DNA from: Magnolia sinica
Lineage: Eukaryota; Streptophyta; Magnoliopsida; Magnoliales; Magnoliaceae
Length of the DNA: 64,000 nucleotides
Reading direction: 5' to 3'
NCBI RefSeq assembly: GCF_029962835.1
Contig: NC_080581.1
Location: forward strand, 22,892,001-22,956,000
The position numbers and the translations under genes are program-made. Under the pieces are notes generated by a model. The model was not told the DNA's origin, did not search any database, and saw nothing but the letters and a program-made list of their open reading frames with translations. Of this stretch, positions 50,347 through 58,627 are shown piece after piece (position 1 is the first letter of the stretch; each line of letters starts with the position of its first letter).

Positions 50347-51967
50347 CTGCAGGATACAACTGTACAGTGAGATAAATATGAATAACATGTTATACCCATT
50401 GGGTATAACATTGTGTCTCCCCACCACATGTTACGATACATGCATGCACTTCATCTGACTCAAAATACACCTTTTGGCTAAGCAAGTAACGTTTATATGA
50501 TGTTTCAGGGTTTCCAACTAGATGCATGTTGGGATAAACAACACCTTTTGGCGAGGCCCGGCACGTTGAAAGTGTGTCCGTCTTCGGCTACTCTTGTGAA
50601 CAACAATCTATGAAACAAGGAAATGAAAATAAGTAAATTGATTGTAATTGTTAACAGCACAACCTTTTGAAACATCATGTGCATCAAGACTGAAAAGGAC
50701 AAAAATGTAAATGGATCTACAATCATAGAGAGATAAAAAAGAACCATGAAGTGCCCACCTTTTGAGAACAGTATCATCCACATTAACGAAGTACTGCCTG
50801 GAAGGACAATTATTTTAGTGAATCATTCAAACATGATCATTGAAAAGATTTATGCAAATTGCTGTGGAAAAGCCGGGCTTTACACCCATAAATAAATAAA
50901 TAAAAGCCCATGAAAATGTTCAATTCTATAATTTTGATGCTTATTCAAACTTAAAGATCTCGTCAAAATCTGGTATGAAAGGAGAACTTACAAGGCAATT
51001 AGCATACAGGTCGATGTTTGAGCAAGGCCTGAAATTTATGGATCTAATGAGCATAGAGATAATGTTTGCATTGATAGCTATTGAGTTTGTCCTCGCTAAT
51101 AACTGTGGAATTTTCAATCATGTTGCTAAGACAAATCTTTTTTTTTTAAGGTCTAAGACAAATCTAAGAAACTAAGAAACACGATTCTGACAATTCCTCA
51201 CAATCATTAATGACCAATAAAGCAAACATTCAGATTAAGGATTACCAGGTCTTGAAATAAGATGGATTTTGGAGCAGGGCCCGGCAAACTTCCAGCTGAC
51301 TTCATCCAAAGACTTCACCTCCTTATGAGGCAATAAAAATATAAATTAACCAAGACTGTAGTAAGCACACAATTATACCTGATTCAACAGGTTCTTATCT
51401 ACAACAAGAGAAGTGGACTTCTAACAAATATGCTAATATTCCCGAAACAAAACAAGCACCATTTTTCAATTCAACTTATATCAAAACAAAACATATATAT
51501 GGTTCATTTGATTAAAAAGAGGCATTTAACATTCTATAAAAGTATTTGATGCACCACATAATCTATTGCAATTCCATATATCTGGATTGAATTTGCATGG
51601 GACCAAATGCAATTCCATACCACCTAATACCATACTTGTCTCTATCTAAAGGTGCTAATTGTCTCTATCCCATTAGGCCCCAAATTGCAATCTTTACTTC
51701 AATGTTGGATTTCCTCGCTATGAATACTAGGAAAACTCTTTCATTTTATGTTTTTTTTTTCCCTTATTTCTTGATCTTTTCTTTCGTTTTGTTTTCTTTC
51801 TTTCTTTTCTTTTCTTTTCTTTTTTTTTATTTTTTTTTATTTTTTTTTTTTTTTAAATTTCCTACTAAAAGAACATTCAGACACAACAATTGTATGCATA
51901 GCTAAAATGAAATGAACCAATGTAATGGAGTTGTCAGACAATTCTTGCTGAATTGTGTGGGACATAC
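50347..51967. other. CACTA interior, mostly unassigned
   Basis: There are possible short exon-like pieces on the - strand near 50505-50610 ([12 protein letters not shown]) and 51250-51310 that I cannot place. A T-rich run fills 51750-51855. Confidence 0.35.
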
Positions 51968-52512
51968 CTCCAGCATGACCCATGAGGCGAGCGGTGCAGA
52001 AAGACCAGCAGTAAATGCAACAATAGGCTTTTCTCAGCTCAGCATAACTCTAATAATAGCATCAAAGCTAAACAACATTTTTTTATAAAGATGTAAAAAC
52101 GTGTGCCCATTCAAATAAGCACTAATTTGTCTAATCATGTCTCTGATTGTCTTTTCTCTTAAACAACTCAACTTGTATATTTTCAACTAACACGAAAAAA
52201 AAAAAAAAAGATACTTCCGTCCATGGATTTTGCTTACCACTCTGCAAAACATGGAACGATGCACTATGGAACCTTTTGGGGACTAATGCTTGCTTAATCA
52301 TGAACATTTGATGCAGAAGCACTAAAACTAAAGCTTGGGTAAATGTATTTCTATTATTTTTTATTTGCCAAACATTCCTTATCATGAAAAATCCATATCA
52401 TTGAAGTGATTGGCCTTATACTTAATTGAATCTATCCCGATCTTCAATGCCTTGATTAAGGCTGCAGCATCCTCTTCTGCAGTCCCTCCAATCTCTCCGA
52501 TAAGAATAATAC
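51968..52512 (-). pseudogene. Captured succinyl-CoA ligase alpha subunit fragment, two exons
   Basis: The first exon (from 52512, preceded by TTCAG) reads GIILIGEIGGTAEEDAAALIK. The second (52032-51968, bounded by AG and GTATGT) reads KPIVAFTAGLSAP, then shifts frame into MGHAGG. These are consecutive blocks of the mitochondrial TCA-cycle enzyme that makes succinyl-CoA from succinate, around the conserved GEIGGTAEEDAA and MGHAGA motifs near the catalytic histidine. The intron between them is about 400 bp. Only about 45 of some 330 residues are present. Confidence 0.9.
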
Positions 52513-52769
52513 CTGAAATGTAAATAGCACTAGCACCATCAGATACATCTAACCATTAGTTCATATGGTATGTTTGTGAATGATTTAAATCAAAATAAGG
52601 AAACTATAAATGCAATCAGTGTCTTTTAATCAGGGTATACAATCATCAACTGCAAACCCCATACCAAAAGACAAGTCTGTATGTGATGATCTGGTTGACG
52701 TGATGGGTCATGATAGAATGTGGTGATCTGATTGATTCGATGGACCATCATGTAGATCTGATTGATTCA

Positions 52770-52840
52770 ATCAGAAACGGCTTAGAGCCGTTTCTGAACC
52801 AAAATCCTGGACGTTCCACATCTGCAATTTTGGTGTAGTG
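52770..52840 (-). repeat. Internal CACTA terminus
   Basis: Read inward from 52840 the sequence is CACTACACCAAAATTGCAGA, and further in it carries AGAAACGGCTCTAAGCCGTTTCT, a perfect inverted repeat apart from its centre. It has the same plan as the two outer ends. The following three bases are TGA, which do not match AAT, so it does not pair with 48141 as a separately inserted element. Confidence 0.85.
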
Positions 52841-52904
52841 TGAAATCTCTGGTTTTTTGTTGAGTAACCATTGGATTGACGAGTTCAATGTATTTGGTTT
52901 TTGT

Positions 52905-53340
52905 GCTTTAAAGGTTCTAATTGAGCCAAAGCAATGGGATTATCTTGTTGGGCAATTCAAGCAGGAGTTTTGCAGGCTGTATGGCATGACCCTTGAGCCC
53001 TTGTTGAATATTTATCTGCAAGCAGGGCTGTTTGGCTCTCAAGACTCCGTATCCACATTTATTCATTGACTACTACTTCCACAGAATGCTTAGCTATCTG
53101 CTATCCTTGTTTCTTGATTATATGCCTAATAAAGTTAGTGTCATCAACTGATACTTTCTTCTATTTTTACCTTGACCACACTAAGATTCTGTTACAATGA
53201 TGATTGCACCGAAGAAGACCCTCTCTCACAGGAGAGCTTCTGCAACCTGGCCTTGCCATTGCAATTCTCAAAGCAGCAATATTCAAAGCTTGTGTGCTAT
53301 GTCCCTAAAGAACTGATGGATTTCGATAATCCAAACTGAC
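52905..53340 (+). pseudogene. Captured MAEA/GID9 (CTLH E3 ligase subunit) fragment
   Basis: One exon (about 52911-53045, after TTTAAAG) reads VLIEPKQWDYLVGQFKQEF then CRLYGMTLEPLLNIYLQAGL and then loses frame. A second (about 53185-53336) reads NDDCTEEDPLSQESF, then NLALPLQFSKQQYSKLVCY and PKELMD. These match the region between the CRA domain and RING-like domain of macrophage erythroblast attacher, a subunit of the CTLH/GID ubiquitin ligase. This is the only captured fragment on the + strand, and it starts about 70 bp from the internal CACTA end at 52840. Confidence 0.9.
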
Positions 53341-54205
53341 AGCAGCCCAGTGACTATTCCATAGTCCATAACAACAATAGGACTTGTAAGAAACAATGCG
53401 TGGCACAATTATATGCTTTAGATAAGCAAGGAGTAGAATTCTTAGAAGCCCAAAACGAAATCAACCAACTGCAAGCACTAAGATAAGCAAGAACTCAGGT
53501 TATGTCAGCCCAAATATATTCATGACAGATGCACCAACAGATTTACATCCCAGGATACGAATATACTCAGGCTATGTCAGCCCAAATATACTCTGGCTAT
53601 GTCAGCCCAAGTATACTCAGCCATAGAAAAGTTTTCATAAATGCTACAAGCTTGAATCAAGAACTGCTTACCGAGATCCAAAACTACAAACCCAATGTAT
53701 GGAACAATGGACTTTGGTATGATTAACGTTGTATGTCTAGCATGTGCCATCAACAAGGGCAGTGCTTTTATATTCCTGACGAACTTGAATGGAATTCTAC
53801 CACTTATGGTATTATTTTGTAATTCAATTTGATCTGTTTCCGCTTTCCATTTTTCTATCCAGTTTGGTTTCTTTGCTTCTGAGGCTAGAGTTCAGAGTAC
53901 AATTTATGATTGTCATCCAGTACCTTTTTCATTTACCAGAACTTTTTCTCCTTAACATAGTTGCTATTAGGCAATCTATTAGTGTTGATGAACAAATGTA
54001 AATGAATAACAAAACAAGTCACCTTACCAAAAACAGAGCACCAAATCAGCATTCAGGTAAGAATAACTGTGCACTTCATGTACCTGACCATGAGAAACCT
54101 TCACCCATGAAGCTTGATGTTTGAAGCATCCCAAGGTTTTATTGTGACCAACCAAAAAAAAATATACTCCATGAAAGATATTGACATAAAAATCAACCAA
54201 AAACA

Positions 54206-54258
<53 letters not shown>

Positions 54259-54895
54259 AGCCTTGCATCTGAAAACAGCGTCGAGGGAAATCCAGTCGAA
54301 GAATTTGTCCCTCTCAATCTTCTTGGTGGCCTTCTCATCACCTTTTTCACAGTTGTTGAATGGGACAGCCAGATTCTACAGCCAGATTCTACAATACTCT
54401 GTAACCATCAATCTCAGAGTTAGAAGCATATAAGAAATTTATCTTTTCTAAATACAATAGTGAAGAATGCCAGGAGAATATGGATACAGTGAAAAAATTA
54501 CCCCAAAATACAATAGTGAGATGTTTTTAGTGGAAAATTTTGCCTTGAAGATATCAATAGATAAGATAGCTGAATTAGAGAACCAATATAAAGAGATGCT
54601 GAAATGCGGCATATGCTAATTGGATTGCACCGAGCCCACTCAAAGCAACCACAACAGATGACATTACAGATATGCCCGCTGTACTTGATTGATAATTGGC
54701 CTGTGCTTAATTGTGCAGCCCAAATCCCTATATAGACTCTACAGATGCCAACCCAAAGTAAATGAAACAGCTGACATTACACAAATAGGCCTGCTGCACA
54801 GTGTAAATCAATGATCAGCAAATGCTTCAGTGTGCAGCACAAAAATAAAACATGTTTAAAGACTTGCTAGGAACACACTTGAGTTTGAGACATAC
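53341..54895. other. CACTA interior with short repeats, no firm gene
   Basis: Three GGCTATGTCAGCCCAAATATA copies lie at 53493-53625. A (GA)n run lies at 54212-54255. On the - strand just above it, 54256-54365 can be read as NNCEKGDEKATKKIERDKFF, an exon-like piece I cannot place. A diverged duplication (period about 118 bp) covers about 54653-54845. Confidence 0.4.
54212..54255. repeat. (GA)n microsatellite
   Basis: About 22 GA units. Confidence 0.97.
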
Positions 54896-54961
54896 AATTC
54901 AGACAGTGGGAGATTAGCCAGGAAGATAACCGATCCAGTGAATTGGTTGTTCTGTAAGTGA
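54896..54961 (-). pseudogene. Captured STRUBBELIG-family LRR kinase exon
   Basis: A 66 bp exon with an AACAG acceptor and a GTATGT donor reads HLQNNQFTGSVIFLANLPLS. Plant STRUBBELIG-receptor family proteins have LQNNQFTG followed by LANLPL in their extracellular leucine-rich repeats, and one-repeat exons of about 70 bp are usual there. Only a single repeat is present. It lies between the unassigned block and the callose synthase piece. Confidence 0.8.
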
Positions 54962-55341
54962 CTGTTGGAGAAAAGTGCCAAGTGTCAACAGCCTACATTT
55001 TCAGTGGAGACAAGGCCACAGAAAGAATGTTCAGTTTATGATTAGTGGAGTATTTTCCATCAACAATAGAAACATCATATTTTATTACAGTTACATGCAA
55101 AATTTGGACAGCATAAATAGGATTCCTATAGTGAACTAGGATAGTTCTCCTTTCTTAAAAAAGAAAAATAAGAGAAAAAAAAAAAAAGCCAGTCCTAGTA
55201 TAGAGAAAAATCAAAGCAATCCAGAGAATGAAAATCAGCCACATTGAAGTTTTGAGTACCCATTGGCCAGCAACACCAAGGAGCATCTCTGCTTGAAAAA
55301 ACTGTCATAAAGCCATGTGTTTGAAATAACCACATCATCAC

Positions 55342-55603
55342 CTGGTGAATCTCAGCAATATGATGACCACCAGTGTCATAAGGCAGATGACAAACAATTT
55401 AACTGCCCGGTAGTAAATGTGCTCCTTCGCAGCGTACTTGTCATGAGCATGCATGATTACCGGATAAATAGCAACAGCCACAACCATATAGATCCAAGAC
55501 AGCAAATAGACGGAAATGCTGGTGCTTTTATTGGCAATGCCAAGCTGGTATACGATCCCATACTGGAAGAAAAGAAAGCGGAGATCTAGAATTATCTCCA
55601 AAT
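55342..55603 (-). pseudogene. Captured callose synthase (GSL) C-terminal fragment
   Basis: The - strand frame reads LEIILDLRFLFFQYGIVYQL, then a membrane segment YLLSWIYMVVAVAIYPVIM, then HDKYAAKEHIYYRAVKLFV and another hydrophobic run. It ends at a GTGATG donor. DKYAAKEHIYYR between two membrane helices is the hallmark of the C-terminal part of plant 1,3-beta-glucan synthase, closest in my memory to GSL8/GSL10 types. The enzyme normally has about 1900 residues in the plasma membrane; here about 85 survive, without a stop. Confidence 0.93.
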
Positions 55604-55673
55604 CAAATGATTCAAGTCTACAAAGAGTAGATTATGCATTTTTACAGAAACAGAGAAGTAATTGAGCATGAAC

Positions 55674-55773
55674 CTGTATCATGTCAGCCGGACCATAAGT
55701 TTCTGTCCGTATAATTACAAGACGGTCTAACAGGCCAACATGTATGCCATGTGGACTGCTCATATCAGTTCCC
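55674..55773 (-). pseudogene. Captured RuvB-like 1 (RVB1/RIN1) exon
   Basis: A 100 bp exon with AG acceptor and GTTCAT donor reads GTDMSSPHGIHVGLLDRLVI then IRTETYGPADMIQ. This is the AAA+ ATPase segment of RuvB-like 1 (TIP49a) after sensor 1; the family has SPHGIPVDLLDRLVIIRTE, so P to H and D to G changes are present. The protein acts in INO80/SWR1 and R2TP complexes. Only one exon is held, in frame and without a stop. Confidence 0.93.
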
Positions 55774-56058
55774 CTACATCATATGCATTGAAGAAAAAAA
55801 AATAACATAACCTTGCAGGAAGATATTGCAGATTAATGCTAAAAAAGGCATGTAAAGATTTCTAGGAAAAACAAAATTCAGAAAAGTGCCACGGGATAAT
55901 ATTTAGCAAATGGCTAATTATCATCTTCTAACAATACACTTTTTTCAATGGATCTCCTAGCAATATATTTCAAGCTCCTAAACTGGTAACGTGCTGACAT
56001 CACTGTAGCTAGGAAGAAAGATGATTTGTGAACATAAGGGAGGCAAGTTTCTTGACCT

Positions 56059-56130
56059 TTCAACAACAACAACAATAAAAAATCGTCATCATCATAGCTT
56101 TGTCCCAGCTGTTTGGAGTCAGCTAATACA
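56059..56130 (-). mobile_element. Au-like SINE 3' end fragment
   Basis: The + strand CAACAACAACAACAATAA.. followed by AGCTTTGTCCCAGCTGTTTGGAGTCAGCT resembles the complement of the plant Au SINE 3' end (GACCCCAAATAGTTGGGATA AAGGCTTTGTTG). The rest of the element is not recognisable. Confidence 0.45.
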
Positions 56131-56173
56131 ACCAAACAAGTACCAAAAAAAGAGCACTGCGATTAAAGCTCAC

Positions 56174-56765
56174 CATCCCAGCCAAACGGGGCAGGATCCT
56201 TATCCCATTTTTTATATTTTGACTATGCTGTCTCCCATGTATCAAGCATGTATGCCTTACTCATATCCAACCCATTTGCATCAAGAAGTTTTCGAATTTT
56301 CTTTTTCTTCTCTTCAATCCATTTCTGTTTGGAAACGCCTATTGACTCAGGAGGAGCTTCTATTCGTTTTTCTCTGCCAGCATTGCAATTTGGTTGGTCT
56401 TTCTTGCCTCATTCTGCAAGTAGAGAACCATGGCGAGAAATAGTCATATTAAACTTCACATAGTGATACTACTATTTTAAGGTAAAAGGAAATGACAAAG
56501 TCATGTTAACTTCACATAATGATACTACTATTTTTATGGGTTGGAAGAGAGTTGCCATCTTCAGCGTCAATTCAAACAGTTTCTTCTGTCTCCCAGTAAG
56601 ATTCGAGTAGTCTACTTCGACATTTTCCTCAACAGGCTGTCCATTATTACCATCAACATGTTCTTCACCATCAGTGTTTTCTGCTACACCTCATTTTTGT
56701 TCTTCATTTTGATCAGAGCCATCTAAGAAGGATAGGCCTCCAACACTCCCCTTTTTAGTTTCTAT
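56174..56765 (-). pseudogene. Captured SYF2 pre-mRNA splicing factor fragment, two exons
   Basis: The first exon (about 56765-56550) reads an acidic part with one stop, then ENVEVDYSNLTGRQKKLFEL. The second (56413-56174, GCAG acceptor and GTGAGC donor) reads NEARKTNQIAMLAEK, then after a frameshift EAPPESIGVSKQKWIEEKKK, LLDANGLDMSKAYMLDT and, after a stop, KYKKWDKDPAPFGWD. These are consecutive conserved blocks of SYF2 (GCIP-interacting protein family) of the spliceosomal NTC complex. It is the most complete captured piece, covering roughly half of the protein family length. Confidence 0.92.
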
Positions 56766-57780
56766 AACAATATGTAAAACAGTCAAAATTGAGAAAGAAT
56801 TAAATGATTGAAATGGATGAATCATTACAATACTAGAATATAATATCATCATGTCTTCATGAGGCAATTGCGAGTTGTTTGATGCAATAAAATCCAATGA
56901 AGGAATTGCAGATTTTATTTATTTTTTGAAAGATGACAACTTTATTAAAAATGGCAAAGCCGAAAGAAAAAGAACAACAAACAACAAAAAAGACAAAGAA
57001 AGAGGAAGCACAAAAATTACAAGAGCTGCAGCCCAACCCAAAGAACTACATTGGCAAGGGCCAAAGAGAAAACACTTCTAGAAGAACCACATTTATCTCG
57101 GAAACATCTCTCATAAGCATTTTATCGAACAGTATGTGTGCATCATTAATCTAACCACATTTTACATACATATCAATCAAAGAGGTCCCAACATACAGAT
57201 CAAACATGGGTTATCAAGTATGTGAAAGAAAAAACTCACAAAGGTGAGGAACTCAATCTAGCAGATGTAAATGTGTCTATGAAATCAACTAATCTAGATC
57301 AAGAACTGATAGAACAAACTATCATAAAACTAAAAAGAAAAAACTAAAGGAAAAATATACTCCAAAAAATCCACATGGAAGAAGCATCAGCTAATAATTC
57401 CAGATATATACCATTTTGTAACTTAAAAAATAAGAAAAAATATCCTTAAATGGTCTGGAAAAATGTATGGACGGCGTGGATATACAACACATCATCAAAG
57501 TGGGCTCCACGGTAAGGGTAACACCACTAAGGTGTGTAACCCAAGTAACACCTAATCCACTCCTGTTACTGTCCTTAGAAAAATTTAAAAAGCTAGTTCA
57601 TGTTTTTGCAAACTCAGTTCAACATCAAACATGTCAACATTGCTCGGTCCATTTTTAAAACACAGAACAAACAGCTTACATGCAAGCCATCCATTAGGTG
57701 AGTCCAGTCTTAAATATGTTATGACCCAGCAATAAGATCAAACCTACAATCTTTGCCTTTTGTCTCTGTCTTCGATTAAC
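56766..57780. other. CACTA interior, no recognised gene
   Basis: There is a diverged GTGGATATACAACACATCAT module at about 57460-57500, related to the dispersed family of the window. Otherwise unassigned AT-rich sequence. Confidence 0.4.
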
Positions 57781-57784
57781 CAAA

Positions 57785-58048
57785 AAGACGGACAAAAATC
57801 AAGAAAAGAATATCTGAAAACTTAACAGTGGTAGTTGTGTTAGTTAATGGAGGAGCCGGTGTTGTGCCCAAGTCCTCATAGAACTTGTACGTCTCATACC
57901 TCAAATTGCAAATTGGTCCAACAACTCTCCCACCTTGTTTTCCATTACAGCACGTAGGAATCCGACCCACAGCATCTTCTAAACACGCACCGCAATCTCT
58001 CCTCGGCAAATCGTTTGTGCACTGCATAAGCCCATATGGTTTACCTTT
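57785..58048 (-). pseudogene. Captured DUF26 (cysteine-rich receptor-like kinase) fragment
   Basis: The - strand frame reads KPYGLMQCTNDLPRRDCGAC then LEDAVGRIPTCCNGKQGGRV and CNLRYETYKFYEDLGTTPAP. It shows the DUF26/Gnk2 signature C-x8-C-x2-C followed by CCxGKxGGR and CNxRYExYxFY. The Thr/Pro-rich stretch after it is the usual linker towards the membrane segment. DUF26 proteins are secreted or plasma-membrane receptors in plants. An internal methionine at 58027 opens an 83-codon frame. It is the fragment nearest the right end, just below a CT-rich stretch (on the - strand) that looks like a promoter or 5' untranslated region. Confidence 0.9.
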
Positions 58049-58440
58049 GTAGATCTATCGGTAAACAAAGAAGATGATGAAGATCGACGGTGTCGGAGGG
58101 GAGCATTGCCAGATCGGAAGGTTTCATATGCAAAATCGATGGGTTTCGATCAGGGGTTTAGGGTTTTCAAAGGGTCTAGGTGCGGACGATGATGGGGGTT
58201 TTGATAGGGATGAGTTTGAGGTTTTGGAAGGAGATGGGAAGGAGATGGGGGTTTTGAAAGGGGCTAGGTAGGAGGCTGGCGGACCTTGGCCGGAAGAAAT
58301 GAGAAGAAAAACGAGAGAGGAAATCGATTTCTAACCAAATGAGAAGAAAAAAAAGATAGAGGAAGAGAACAGGGCATGGAAGGGGAGTTTTTAATCAGAA
58401 AATGGCCGTACAGTGTTTGGCTTCGTTGGAATTATATTTT
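58049..58440 (-). promoter_or_regulatory. Possible promoter / 5' untranslated stretch at CACTA right end
   Basis: On the - strand this is C/T-rich with CCCTAAACC near 58155 (telo-box like) and pyrimidine runs, as in many plant 5' leaders. It lies between the right terminus and the DUF26 piece. Transcription from here would run through all - strand fragments. This is inference from composition. Confidence 0.3.
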
Positions 58441-58556
58441 ATCTTTATTTTTTTTCCCTGTAGTGGTACGGTTCTAACTTTGAAATGGCTTAAAACGTTA
58501 AGCCGTTCCAGAACCAAAATCTAGTTTCGTTCGAGAATTGATATTTTGGTTTAGTG
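58441..58556 (-). repeat. CACTA right terminus with subterminal inverted motif
   Basis: Read inward: CACTAAACCAAAATATC, then GGTTCTGGAACGGCTTAACG and TTTTAAGCCATTTC, an imperfect inverted repeat like those at the other two ends. Confidence 0.85.
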
Positions 58557-58603
58557 AATCTTAACCTAATTTTAAAACTAGTTAATCTCAAAAAAATGTA
58601 ACC

Positions 58604-58627
58604 ATCAATCCTCGACAACGACGCTAA
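58604..58627 (-). other. Primer site of the older LTR element
   Basis: On the - strand, TTTTTAGCGTCGTTGTCGAGG resembles TTTTTGGCGCCGTTGCCGGGG, the primer site (tRNA-Asp-like) of Athila/Tat-type Ty3/Gypsy elements, with CpG-type decay. Confidence 0.6.

Larger units (their letters stand above)
48141..58556. mobile_element. Pack-type CACTA transposon carrying many host gene fragments
   Basis: The left end is CACTACACCACAAAC and the right end, read inward, is CACTAAACCAAAATATC. Both have the CACTA signature. A 3 bp duplication AAT flanks it (48138-48140 and 58557-58559), the standard size for the En/Spm (CACTA) superfamily. Inverted AACGGCTT/AAGCCGTT motifs lie 20-60 bp inside each end. The length is 10,416 bp. 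No TNP2-type transposase is visible, so movement would depend on an autonomous relative. The interior holds exon and intron pieces of at least eight unrelated host genes, most on the - strand. It sits in the leader region of an older LTR element. A further CACTA end lies inside at 52840. Confidence 0.9.

Noticed and set aside
48141-52840. Left half as a separately inserted complete CACTA element
   Set aside because: Flanking triplets AAT and TGA do not match, whereas the 48141/58556 pair has AAT on both sides.
49207-58048. Functional host genes for HSP90-7, RVB1, SYF2, callose synthase and others
   Set aside because: Each is only one or two exons, several with frameshifts or stops, packed in alternating fragments between CACTA ends; they are captured pieces.
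58145-58165. Interstitial telomere repeat
   Set aside because: A single GGGTTTAGGGTTTT occurrence; a lone telo-box in a leader-like region is more likely.
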